A stretch of DNA of 64,000 bases from NCBI RefSeq assembly GCF_946892675.1, contig NZ_CAMPOV010000001.1, positions 1,276,033 to 1,340,032 on the forward strand, read 5' to 3'. Under the pieces are notes generated by a model. It searched no databases. It saw only the letters and a program-made list of their open reading frames with translations, and was not told the origin of the DNA. Shown here in pieces: positions 54,879-63,377 of the stretch (position 1 is its first letter; each line of letters starts with the position of its first letter). The translations under genes and the position numbers were made by a program. Source of the DNA: Arthrobacter sp. Marseille-P9274 (GTDB taxonomy: Bacteria; Actinomycetota; Actinomycetes; Actinomycetales; Micrococcaceae).

Positions 54879-55424
54879 ATGGCCAGGACTGTCTACTACG
54901 TTGCCAGCTCGCTCGACGGATTCATTGCCGACGAGGATGACAAGCTGGAGTGGCTCTTCCAGTTCAACGACGCCGACGGCGTGAAGGAATCCTACGAAGA
55001 GTTCATTGCCGGCATCGGCGCCCTGGTCATGGGCTCGGAAACCTACAAATTCCTCCTGGACAACGGGGGAGAGGGCGCCTGGGAATACGGCAGCACGCCC
55101 ACCTGGGTCTTTACGCATCATGAACTACCGGGCATCCCAGGCGCGGACATCACCTTCGTCCGCGGCGACATCACGGTCTTCCATCCAAACGTCGTGGCCG
55201 ACGCCGGCGACCGCGACGTCTGGGTGATCGGCGGCGGCGAACTGGCCGCGCAGTACCTCGACGCCAGCCTGCTCGACGAACTCATCGTCACCTACGTGCC
55301 GGTGGTCCTCGGTCGCGGCAAGCGCCTTCTGCCCGTCACAACGACGACGGCGCCCGCCGCCTTGACCGGTTCCCGCACCTTGGGTTCCGGCATGGTGGAA
55401 CACCGCTATAAATTCGCCCAGTGA
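54879..55424 (+). CDS. dihydrofolate reductase / RibD C-terminal family protein
   Basis: 181 residues. VYYVASSLDGFIAD at the N-terminus, LVMGSETYKFL, VWVIGGGELAAQYLDA (NADPH-binding glycine loop) and TYVPVVLGRGKRL fit the RibD-C/DHFR superfamily. The precise reaction is unknown; these are common stand-alone reductases. AGGAG lies 4 nt before the ATG. It is coupled to the LigD-polymerase gene (1-bp gap), an unusual pairing. Confidence 0.82.
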   Translation: MARTVYYVASSLDGFIADEDDKLEWLFQFNDADGVKESYEEFIAGIGALVMGSETYKFLLDNGGEGAWEYGSTPTWVFTHHELPGIPGADITFVRGDITVFHPNVVADAGDRDVWVIGGGELAAQYLDASLLDELIVTYVPVVLGRGKRLLPVTTTTAPAALTGSRTLGSGMVEHRYKFAQ

Positions 55425-55531
55425 CCCGCTTCGCCCGGCAACCCGCCTCGCCCGGTAGCCCGCCGCCTGGTGCTTGCCGTCCTCTACATCTGGCCCGTCT
55501 CCGAGGGTTTAGGTTATCCACACCCCTAGTG

Positions 55532-55549
55532 ATAGAACGTTTATTCTAT
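55532..55549. promoter_or_regulatory. candidate LexA/SOS-like box upstream of the DUF222-HNH gene
   Basis: ATAGAA-cgttta-TTCTAT is an 18-bp inverted repeat. Read on the minus strand its core GAATAAACGTTC differs in one base from the mycobacterial SOS box GAAC-N4-GTTC. It lies 12 bp before the start of a 13E12-type gene; several such genes in Mycobacterium are SOS-regulated. Confidence 0.45.
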
Positions 55550-55561
55550 TAGAATGGTGTG

Positions 55562-57520
55562 ATGGCGAACACACCAGCGGAATCACCGCAGGAGGCAGAA
55601 GGCCCGGAGGCCTCGGGCCGTACCGGTGGCGCTCATGCCAGCCCCTCAGGATCTGCCGGCCCTGAGCCTTCAGCCGTTCTTGCGGCTGTTCCCGTGTTTG
55701 GTCTGCGGCCGGCGGATCCGTTCTCGTGCCGTCCGCCGTGGGACGAGAACTCGTGGGAGGAGGGCGAGGCCGTGGATGCCGAGGGCATTCCCCTCGACGC
55801 GCCGGATGCCCCGATCCCGCTCTACGTGCTGACCGGACATGACGCCCCGTTGGAGGAGGACCCGTGGGCCGGAAGCCGCGGCGCGTTTACACCGCCGGCG
55901 TGGGAGCCTGTGCTGCCGGCCCGGTCCGGGCAGGTGAAGGACCTGCTGCCCTTGCTGGGGTCCCGGGAGCCGTCCCGCATGCTGTACCAGGAAGCCGCGC
56001 ACGAACTCATCGCCGCACGCCGCGCCTCCGCCTGGCTGGAGGCCCGCATCCTGCGCCTGCTCAACGCCCTGGTCCGCGAGGCCGTGAACGAACAGCCCCA
56101 CGGCTGGCCCGCACCCCTCGGGCCGGGCACGCCGGACGAACATCTGGCCGAAGCCGCGGCCATCGCCGAAGCCGCCGCCGCACTGCAGATCCCGGAAAGG
56201 ACCGCCGCGATCCGCATCAACTATGCCCGAACCATCGCCGGTGAATGCCCCAACACCCTTGAAACCCTCGAACAAGGCAACCTGACCGGCGTGCAGGCAG
56301 CCATCATTACCGACGAAACCACATCGCTGCCGCCCCAGGCCCGGCCCGGATTCGAACACGAACTCCTCGAGCTCGCCCCCGCATGCTCCACCAGCAGCCT
56401 GCGCCGCCGCGCGAAAACACTCCGCGAAAAACGCCACCCCGAAACCATCACCGCCCGCCGCGCCAAGAAAGCAGCCGACCGCCACCTCGAACTCAAACCC
56501 GACTACGACGGCATGGCCTGGCTCTCCGCCTACCTGCCCGCGGAAACCGCCGTCGCCGCGTTCAACCGCGTCCAGGCCATCGCGCTCTCCGTGCAGGGCC
56601 CCGAAGAACCCCGCACCCTGACCCAGCTCCGCGCCGACGCCCTCACCCACCTCCTGCTCACCGGGACCCCCAAACCCGCTGGCGGCCTTGCTGCCGGCGG
56701 GTTTGGGGGTCCCGGGCCCGTGGACCCGCGGGAACACCCCGCCCTGGACGGCGGCCTTCCCCCGGGCACCGGGTACGGGATCGTGCCCACCGTCGCGCTG
56801 ACCATCCCCGCCCTCACACTGCTCGGCCTCGGCCAGGAACCTGCCCACCTCGACGGATACGGGCCGATCCCCATCGACGCAGCCGCCCGCCTGGCCGCGA
56901 ACGCCCCCTCGTTCACCCGCGTCCTGACCGACCCGGTCACCGGCGCGGTCCTCACCATGGACCGCAAACAGTACCGGCCCACCGCCGCGCAACGCCGCTA
57001 CCTGCGCCTGCTCTACGAAAAATGCACGTTCTACGGCTGCTCCCGCTCCAGCGACCACTGCGAACTCGACCACACCATCGGCTGGGCCGACGGCGGATCC
57101 ACCAACGTGGCCAACCTCGGGCCGGAATGCAAGCGCCACCACCGCCTCAAAACCGAAACCGACTGGAACCTGCAACAACCCAATCAAGGCGAATTCGACT
57201 GGACCTCTCCCGCAGGAATCGGCTACCCGACCAGGGCCGAGCCCCTGGTGCACACCCCGCCCGAAGAACTCGCCAGCATCCTCGAACACCACGAAATCCA
57301 CACCATCAACACGAAACTCCGCGCCTACTACAACCGCAAACACCAACAAACCGGACAATCCGAACCAGCCGGACCAGCAAAGCCAGCACAGGCCCGCTCC
57401 GCGGCCCTCCCACCCCCAACCGGCCCGCTCACGGCACCCCGCCACAACGCCCCGACGGGCGCAGCGCATGACGACGATGGGCACCACCACGGCAGCCCGG
57501 ACGAACCACCACCCTTCTAG
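55562..57520 (+). CDS. DUF222 / 13E12-type protein with C-terminal HNH endonuclease domain
   Basis: 652 residues. The N-terminal region is acidic/proline-rich. The DUF222 region (about 135-400) includes RTAAIRINYARTIAGECPNT and AAIITDETTSLPPQARPGFE. The HNH domain (about 480-535) has CTFYGC, CELDHTIGWADGG, TNVANLGPEC and KRHHRLKTETDW. The C-terminal tail is low-complexity. It is probably a DNA nuclease of a multi-copy actinobacterial family. An in-frame 55-bp palindrome sits between DUF222 and HNH. Starts GTG 55559 and ATG 55562 adjoin; there is no Shine-Dalgarno. Confidence 0.85.
   Translation: MANTPAESPQEAEGPEASGRTGGAHASPSGSAGPEPSAVLAAVPVFGLRPADPFSCRPPWDENSWEEGEAVDAEGIPLDAPDAPIPLYVLTGHDAPLEEDPWAGSRGAFTPPAWEPVLPARSGQVKDLLPLLGSREPSRMLYQEAAHELIAARRASAWLEARILRLLNALVREAVNEQPHGWPAPLGPGTPDEHLAEAAAIAEAAAALQIPERTAAIRINYARTIAGECPNTLETLEQGNLTGVQAAIITDETTSLPPQARPGFEHELLELAPACSTSSLRRRAKTLREKRHPETITARRAKKAADRHLELKPDYDGMAWLSAYLPAETAVAAFNRVQAIALSVQGPEEPRTLTQLRADALTHLLLTGTPKPAGGLAAGGFGGPGPVDPREHPALDGGLPPGTGYGIVPTVALTIPALTLLGLGQEPAHLDGYGPIPIDAAARLAANAPSFTRVLTDPVTGAVLTMDRKQYRPTAAQRRYLRLLYEKCTFYGCSRSSDHCELDHTIGWADGGSTNVANLGPECKRHHRLKTETDWNLQQPNQGEFDWTSPAGIGYPTRAEPLVHTPPEELASILEHHEIHTINTKLRAYYNRKHQQTGQSEPAGPAKPAQARSAALPPPTGPLTAPRHNAPTGAAHDDDGHHHGSPDEPPPF
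56661..56715. repeat. 55-bp palindromic element inside the HNH gene
   Basis: Arms of 19 bp (56661-56679 and 56697-56715) are perfect inverted repeats around a 17-nt loop. In frame they encode GTPKPAGGLAAGGFGGPG. It resembles an inserted palindromic element located in a linker between domains. Confidence 0.8.
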
Positions 57521-57715
57521 CGAACGCCCCTGGTGCCGTTCATCGGACAGCCCGGTGCTCCACGGACGGCGCGATGCGACCAAGGACGAACAGATGCGCC
57601 CTACGGACGGCAAGGTTCGCCCAGGGGCGAAAAGATGCGCCTACGGTGGCCTGATGCGATAACAAGGCCTGCAGGGACCAACTCCCGCTTATCCCATTTG
57701 CAGCCCGCAACCTGG

Positions 57716-58201
57716 TTATGCGTTGTCCCGAATCAGATTGGTGATCCGGGCGGTGGAGAGCCGGCGTCCTTGCTCGTCCGTCATGACCACTTCATGGACG
57801 GCCAACGTGCGGCCCAGTTGGAGTGCGGTGGCGGTTCCGGTCACCAACCCCGCGGCGACGGACCGGTGGTGCGTGGCTCCGACCTCGATGCCAACGGCAT
57901 GGCGGTTCGCGCCGGCGTGGATCGACGCGGCGAAGGAACCGAGTGTTTCCGCCAGGACCACGTGGGCTCCGCCATGCAGGATGCCCGCGACCTGTGTGTT
58001 TCCGAGCACGGGCATGGTGGCAACGATTCGCTCGGCGGACATCTCGACGAATTTGATGCCCATCTTCACGACCAGCGCGCCGACACCCATTTGCCGTAGC
58101 CAAGGGCGCAAATGCTCCGGAACGCCGGCGTCGATGAGCTCCTGCAGGCGGTTCTCCGGGGTGGCGGCCGGCTCCGCAGCCGGAGTGAGATTCTCGGTCA
58201 T
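57716..58201 (-). CDS. hotdog-fold thioesterase (PaaI-like)
   Basis: 161 residues. The hotdog core with GILHGGAHVVLAETLGSFAA (catalytic HGG-x-x-x-x-x-E) and VGIEVGATHHRSVAAGLVTG is typical of PaaI/YbgC-type acyl-CoA thioesterases. ATG 58201 (MTENLTPAAE) is chosen; no Shine-Dalgarno is visible. It is divergent from polA with only 18 bp between start codons, an arrangement seen in related genomes. The substrate is unknown. Confidence 0.85.
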   Translation of the reverse strand: MTENLTPAAEPAATPENRLQELIDAGVPEHLRPWLRQMGVGALVVKMGIKFVEMSAERIVATMPVLGNTQVAGILHGGAHVVLAETLGSFAASIHAGANRHAVGIEVGATHHRSVAAGLVTGTATALQLGRTLAVHEVVMTDEQGRRLSTARITNLIRDNA

Positions 58202-58206
58202 GCGAC

Positions 58207-58212
58207 TAGGCT
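58207..58212 (+). promoter_or_regulatory. polA: -10 box (TAGGCT) for a leaderless polA transcript
   Basis: TAGGCT ends 7 nt before the polA GTG and is the same hexamer in the same position as at pyk and the Eis-like gene. There is no ribosome site. Confidence 0.5.
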
Positions 58213-58219
58213 GGCACCT

Positions 58220-60970
58220 GTGAGTGAAACAAACAAACCGGAATCCGTTGCCACCGTCGAGCCTCTTGCTGCCCCATCCGACACTCAGACTATGGCTGAG
58301 CCGGAGGGACCGCGCCGCCTCCTGGTTGTGGATGGACATTCGATGGCATTCCGGGCGTTCTACGCGCTGCCGGCGGACAAGTTCTCTACGAGCACCGGGC
58401 AGCATACCAATGCCGTGTACGGTTTCACGTCCATGCTCCTTGCGATGATCCGCGAGCAGTCACCGACGCACGTCGCGGTGGCCTTCGATTTGGACACGCC
58501 GACCTTCCGCGAAACCGAGTACAGCGAGTACAAGGCCGGCCGGAACAAGACGCCGGAAGAGTTCCACGGCCAGGTCGATCTGATTATCAAGGTCATGGAG
58601 GCCATGCGCATCCCCACGATCTCGATGGACGGCTACGAGGCCGACGACATCATTGCCACCCTCAGCGAGCAGGCGGAGGCTGCCGGCTGGGACGTGCTGG
58701 TGGTCTCGGGGGACCGGGACGCCTTCCAGCTCATCACGGACAAGGTCACCGTGCTCTATCCCAAGAAGGGCGTCAGCGAGATCCCGCCGATGGACGCCGC
58801 TGCCGTGGAAGCGAAGTACTTCGTTCCGCCGAACCGCTACTCGGATCTGGCCGCACTGGTGGGCGAGACCGCGGACAACCTGCCCGGTGTCCCCGGCGTC
58901 GGCCCCAAAACGGCCGCCAAGTGGATCAACCAGTACGGGGGCCTGGAAGGGATCCTCGAGAACGTCGACTCGATCGGCGGCAAGGTCGGCAATGCCTTGC
59001 GCGAGAATGTCGAGCAGGTCAAGCGCAACCGGCGGCTGAACCACCTGCTCCGCGACCTGGATCTGCCGGTGAACCTGTCCGCGATGACACTGGAGCACCC
59101 GGACCGGGATGCAGTCGAAGAGCTCTTCGACGCCCTGGAATTCACCACGCTGCGCAAGCGGCTGTTCGAACTGTTCGCGGTCGATGAGCAGGTGGAGGAC
59201 ACTGAGGTCCATGCCCCGCGGCACGACGTGCTGGCATCGGCCGAGCAGCTCGACGCGTGGCTTGACGGCACGAACCAGCTGCCGGTCGCGGTCCAGGTGG
59301 TGGCCGAAGGAACCACCGGCGGGGAAGACGCCGTCGCACTGGCACTGGTTTCGCCCTCGGCGGCCGCCTACGTCGCTTTCGAAGGCCTCGACGCAGACGC
59401 GGAGAAGCGGCTGGCCGAGTGGCTGCAGGACCTGGATGCGCCCAAGGTGGTCCATGACTTCAAGTACGCGTACAAGCTCCTGTTCCACCGCGGGTTCGAG
59501 CTGTTGGGCGTGGTGGATGACACCGCGATCTCCGCCTACCTGATCCAGCCGGACCGCCGTAATTACGAGCTGGCGGACCTGGCCCAGTACCACCTGAAGC
59601 TCTCGGTCGCGGCGACGGGCAGCTCCGGAGGCGGGCAGCAGCAGCTGGACCTCGGCGAGGACCCCGCGGCCCCGGCCGTTGCCAAGGCCTTTGCTGCGCT
59701 CCAGCTCAGCGAGCACTTCGCCGGGCAGCTCGTGGAGCGCGGTGCCAACCAGCTGCTCGGCGGCCTGGACCTTCCGCTGTCCCTGGTGCTGGCCAAGATG
59801 GAGCTCCACGGCATTGCGGTGGCGACCGACCAGCTCGACCGGCTGCTAGACGACTTCACGGTCACGATCGATGCGGCCAGCTCGGAGGCCTTCCGGATCA
59901 TCGGCAAGGAGATCAACCTCGGTTCCCCGAAGCAGCTGCAGGCCGTCCTGTTCGATGAGCTGGAACTGCCGAAGACCAAGAAGATCAAGACCGGCTACTC
60001 GACGGACGCGGACGCCCTCAACGACCTGATCGCCAAGACCCAGCATCCGTTCCTGGTCCAGCTGCTGGCCTACCGGGACGCCTCAAAGCTGCGGCAGACG
60101 GTCGAGGGGCTCCGCAAGACCGTGGGCGACGACGGCCGGATCCACACGACCTACGCCCAGACGGTGGCGGCCACCGGACGGCTTTCGTCGAATAACCCGA
60201 ACCTGCAGAACATCCCGGTCCGTTCCGAGGCAGGCCGGCGGATCCGCGAGGTCTTCATCGTCGGCGAGGGCTACGAGTCGCTGCTCACGGCCGACTACTC
60301 GCAGATCGAGATGCGCATCATGGCCCACCTGTCCGGCGACGAGGGACTCATCAGCGCATTCCGCGAGGGGGAGGACCTGCACCGGTTCGTCGGCGCGCAC
60401 ATCTTCGGCGTGGCGCCCGAGGACGTCACCAGCGAGATGCGTGCAAAGGTCAAGGCCATGTCGTACGGACTCGTCTACGGCCTGAGTTCCTTCGGCCTGT
60501 CCAAGCAGCTGAACATTCCTGTGGACGAAGCCCGGACGCTGATGAAGGACTACTTCGCCCGGTTCGGCGCCGTGCGCGACTACCTGCGCGGAGTGGTCGA
60601 GCAGGCCCGCAAGGACGGCTACACGTCCACCATCGAGGGCCGCCGCCGGTACCTGCCGGACCTGACCAGCACCAACCGGCAGCTGCGCGAGATGTCCGAG
60701 CGGGCCGCGCTGAACGCCCCGATCCAGGGGTCGGCCGCGGACATCATCAAGAAGGCAATGCTGGGTGTCGACGACGAGCTCAAGGCGCAGGACCTGAAGT
60801 CGCGCATGCTGCTCCAGGTCCACGACGAACTCGTGTTCGAGGTCGCCCCCGGCGAACACGAAGCCTTGGAACGGCTGGTGCGCGAGCAGATGGGCGCGGC
60901 GGCGGAACTCTCGGTGCCGCTGGATGTCTCCGTCGGCGTCGGCCGGACCTGGCACGAAGCCGGCCACTGA
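58220..60970 (+). CDS. polA: DNA polymerase I
   Basis: 916 residues. 5'-3' exonuclease domain (about 30-310) with LLVVDGHSMAFRAFYAL, DGYEADDIIATL and VVSGDRDAFQLI. A 3'-5' exonuclease-like domain (about 340-530) lacks the acidic D-x-E pair, so proofreading is probably lost, as usual in actinobacteria. Polymerase domain with TGRLSSNNPNLQNIPVR, DYSQIEMRIMAHLSGD, the O-helix region and LLQVHDELVFEV. GTG 58220 gives a 24-residue tail before homology begins. It functions in replication and repair. Confidence 0.96.
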   Translation: MSETNKPESVATVEPLAAPSDTQTMAEPEGPRRLLVVDGHSMAFRAFYALPADKFSTSTGQHTNAVYGFTSMLLAMIREQSPTHVAVAFDLDTPTFRETEYSEYKAGRNKTPEEFHGQVDLIIKVMEAMRIPTISMDGYEADDIIATLSEQAEAAGWDVLVVSGDRDAFQLITDKVTVLYPKKGVSEIPPMDAAAVEAKYFVPPNRYSDLAALVGETADNLPGVPGVGPKTAAKWINQYGGLEGILENVDSIGGKVGNALRENVEQVKRNRRLNHLLRDLDLPVNLSAMTLEHPDRDAVEELFDALEFTTLRKRLFELFAVDEQVEDTEVHAPRHDVLASAEQLDAWLDGTNQLPVAVQVVAEGTTGGEDAVALALVSPSAAAYVAFEGLDADAEKRLAEWLQDLDAPKVVHDFKYAYKLLFHRGFELLGVVDDTAISAYLIQPDRRNYELADLAQYHLKLSVAATGSSGGGQQQLDLGEDPAAPAVAKAFAALQLSEHFAGQLVERGANQLLGGLDLPLSLVLAKMELHGIAVATDQLDRLLDDFTVTIDAASSEAFRIIGKEINLGSPKQLQAVLFDELELPKTKKIKTGYSTDADALNDLIAKTQHPFLVQLLAYRDASKLRQTVEGLRKTVGDDGRIHTTYAQTVAATGRLSSNNPNLQNIPVRSEAGRRIREVFIVGEGYESLLTADYSQIEMRIMAHLSGDEGLISAFREGEDLHRFVGAHIFGVAPEDVTSEMRAKVKAMSYGLVYGLSSFGLSKQLNIPVDEARTLMKDYFARFGAVRDYLRGVVEQARKDGYTSTIEGRRRYLPDLTSTNRQLREMSERAALNAPIQGSAADIIKKAMLGVDDELKAQDLKSRMLLQVHDELVFEVAPGEHEALERLVREQMGAAAELSVPLDVSVGVGRTWHEAGH

Positions 60971-61084
60971 CAATGGCGGCGGCGGCGGCAAGGCGCGGCT
61001 GAGCCCCTCTCATCTTCGCCTCATCTTCCTCACATATCCTCAGGCGGTTGCCCCACCCCCTGAGGCCCCTGAGGAGGATTCCAC

Positions 61085-61765
61085 GTGATTCTCGGCCGCC
61101 GCCCCGCCGCCCGTCTCGTTGCCAGGTTCCTGCTGGCTGTCACCGCCGCCGTCATGACGGCTTTCGTCGCGGTCTTCGCGCTGCACTATGCGGTGCCGCT
61201 CGAGGAAGCCAAGGCTTTCGTGGACATCGGCGCGGAATCCAACCTGCCGACCTGGTGGAATGCCTCGTTGCTGTTCCTGACCGCCGTGCTCGCCGCTGCT
61301 GCGGCCGTTGCCGCGGACCCGGGCAGGCCCCGCCTGGCCTTTGGTGTGGTTGCAGCGGCAGCGGCTTACCTCAGCGTGGACGAAACCGCGGGCCTGCACG
61401 AACGCCTCGCCCGGCCCATGCTAGCCGCGGGCGTGGAGACGCCGACCTACCCGTGGCTTATCCTGGGCACGGCCATGGGTCTCTTGGGTGCCGCCGTCCT
61501 ATGCCTGGCTGGCCGCGCGCTGCCTCGCGAGATCGCCCCGCGGCTGGCCCTGGCCTTGGCGTGCTACGCGGGAGGCGCCCTGGGCGTCGAAGCAATCAAT
61601 GGCTCGCTCCGGGAGGGAGGCCCCGGAATCCTGTTTTCCGCCGGCCTCATGCTCGAAGAGGGACTCGAAATGACGGCCTGCATCATCGCGGTCGCCGCCA
61701 TGGGCGATCACCTCTCCGGCATGGACACCAGGCGCTCTCTGGTGGAACAGGTCGCCGGGCACTAG
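61085..61765 (+). CDS. hypothetical membrane protein
   Basis: 226 residues with about six hydrophobic segments. The motif LSVDETAGLHERL between helices 3 and 4, plus LEEGLEMTA in the last helix, recur in a family of uncharacterised bacterial membrane proteins; acidic and histidine residues within the membrane suggest a cofactor or proton role, but nothing is known. GTG 61085 has GAGGAGG 7 nt upstream. Its stop codon lies within the -10 box of the next gene. Confidence 0.6.
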   Translation: MILGRRPAARLVARFLLAVTAAVMTAFVAVFALHYAVPLEEAKAFVDIGAESNLPTWWNASLLFLTAVLAAAAAVAADPGRPRLAFGVVAAAAAYLSVDETAGLHERLARPMLAAGVETPTYPWLILGTAMGLLGAAVLCLAGRALPREIAPRLALALACYAGGALGVEAINGSLREGGPGILFSAGLMLEEGLEMTACIIAVAAMGDHLSGMDTRRSLVEQVAGH

Positions 61766-61768
61766 GCT
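61763..61768 (+). promoter_or_regulatory. -10 box (TAGGCT) for a leaderless Eis-like gene
   Basis: TAGGCT ends 8 nt before GTG 61777 and includes the TAG stop of the upstream gene. Confidence 0.45.
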
Positions 61769-61776
61769 CGGCTGAC

Positions 61777-63087
61777 GTGGACACCAGCGCAGCAGAGGCC
61801 CAGGCCGGCACCATCAGGATCGAGCAGTTCCCGGCCGGCCTCGAGGACGGCCGGCCTGATGCCCGGACCATGGGCTGGTTCGAGGCGGTCCGGGCCGGGT
61901 TCCATGACGGGGCGCCGGAGCCCGGGCACGTGGAGGCCTACGTCGCTGCCTACGCGGCGGACCGGCGCGTGTTGTGGGGAGCGTACGACGACGGCGCCCG
62001 GCCGGGTGCCTGGGGCCCGGACATTCCGGTGGCCACCTACGGGTCGTTGGCCAACACGATGAACGTCGGAGGCGGACGGCTTGTCCCGACCCACCAGATC
62101 ACGGCGGTGACGGTCCGGCCGACACACCGCCGCCGCGGCCTGCTGCGGACCATGATCACCAGTGACCTCGAGCAGGCGGCTGCCAGGGGCCTCGCGGTCG
62201 CGGCGCTGACGGCGTCGGAGGCAACAATCTACGGTCGCTTCGGCTTCGGGGCCGCCGCGTTCACCCGGCGCGTCGAGGTCGACGTCCGCGAACGCTTCGC
62301 ACTGCGGGCGGCGCCCTACGGCAACATGGAGCTGGTCGATCCCGCGTCGATGCTCGAGCTGGCCCCGCAAATCTTCGCTGGCTTCCACGGGCGGACCACC
62401 GGTTCGCTGGACCGCCAGTTTTCGTATGCCCGCGTCGCGTCGGGCCGCTGGCAGTCGGAGAAGCCCGAACCGAATCCGGACCTTCGGGTGGCGGTGCACT
62501 TTCGTCCGGACGGCGAGCCCGGCGGCTACGTGGCCTACAAGTTCGCCGGCTGGCATTCCGAGCCGTACACCATGAAGGTCGTCGACCTGGTGGCAGCTTC
62601 GGAGGCAAGCTACCGCGAGCTCTGGCGGTACCTCGGTTCCATCGACCTGGTCCAGCGGATTGTGTGGTCCGCGGCTCCGGCCCACGATCCGCTGCCTTGG
62701 GCGTTGTCCGACCCGCGCGTCTACAGCGTCACCGCGGAGGAGGACGCCCTCTGGCTGCGCATACTCGACCCGGTGGGGGCGCTGGAAGCCCGCCGCTTCG
62801 AGCAGGACGGTTCGCTGGCCTTCGCCGTCCGGGATCCGCTCGGCCTGGCCGAGGGACGGTTCCGGCTGGACGCCGCCGGCGGGCAGGCGCGGGTGGAGCG
62901 GCTGGGCTCCTCGGCTGCGGTGGACGTCACCCTGGACGTCGACGTCCTGGGCTCGCTCTATCTCGGGGGAGTGCGGGGACGGACCCTCGCCGGCGCGGGA
63001 CGGCTGGAAGGCGACGACGCCGCCGTCGGACGTGTGGACAGGCTGTTCGCGCTGGGCTCGGCGCCCTACTGCATCACGCACTTCTAG
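61777..63087 (+). CDS. GNAT acetyltransferase, Eis family
   Basis: 436 residues. N-terminal GNAT domain with ITAVTVRPTHRRRGLLRTMI (acetyl-CoA loop R-R-x-G-L-L) and the general-acid tyrosine region SEATIYGRFGFG. A second GNAT-like fold and a C-terminal SCP2-like domain end in CITHF, the free C-terminal carboxylate serving as base in Eis. Eis proteins acetylate amines, including aminoglycosides; the natural substrate here is unknown. GTG 61777 lacks a Shine-Dalgarno. Confidence 0.85.
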   Translation: MDTSAAEAQAGTIRIEQFPAGLEDGRPDARTMGWFEAVRAGFHDGAPEPGHVEAYVAAYAADRRVLWGAYDDGARPGAWGPDIPVATYGSLANTMNVGGGRLVPTHQITAVTVRPTHRRRGLLRTMITSDLEQAAARGLAVAALTASEATIYGRFGFGAAAFTRRVEVDVRERFALRAAPYGNMELVDPASMLELAPQIFAGFHGRTTGSLDRQFSYARVASGRWQSEKPEPNPDLRVAVHFRPDGEPGGYVAYKFAGWHSEPYTMKVVDLVAASEASYRELWRYLGSIDLVQRIVWSAAPAHDPLPWALSDPRVYSVTAEEDALWLRILDPVGALEARRFEQDGSLAFAVRDPLGLAEGRFRLDAAGGQARVERLGSSAAVDVTLDVDVLGSLYLGGVRGRTLAGAGRLEGDDAAVGRVDRLFALGSAPYCITHF

Positions 63088-63180
63088 CCGCAGATCCAGC
63101 AAGGACGCGGCGGGCGGGAAACGGGCCCGGAGGGGCGGACGGCGGGGGTTGGAAAGAGGCTCGGACGCGCCGCGCCCGCT

Positions 63181-63210
63181 TTGACCCGACTTGGCCGTTG
63201 CGGCTAGACT
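63181..63210 (+). promoter_or_regulatory. rpsA: rpsA promoter
   Basis: TTGACC (63181-63186) and TAGACT (63205-63210) with an 18-bp spacer form the clearest housekeeping promoter in the window. Transcription from about 63217 leaves a leader of about 160 nt before the rpsA ATG, with room for autoregulatory structure. Confidence 0.65.
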
Positions 63211-63377
63211 GGTTGGGCGCGTAATGCGTACGCAGAAGCTTCATCCTGCGTCATACCACAATGTCCGCTTCCGGACAGTCAGCAATGTTGGAAGACTGCA
63301 GCCATTTTGTGCTGGGTCCAGAGCAGAGTCAAGCTGTGCGGAACCAAGAAAACTATCCACATCGGAGCCCCTACTAC

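Noticed and set aside
55670-57613. 647-codon minus-strand open frame opposite the HNH gene
   Set aside because: It mirrors the low-complexity and palindromic parts of the DUF222-HNH gene and has no domain of its own.
57521-57715. Repeated GATGCGCC(C)TACGG words after the HNH gene
   Set aside because: Copies are short and imperfect with irregular spacing; not enough for a CRISPR or a defined repeat family.
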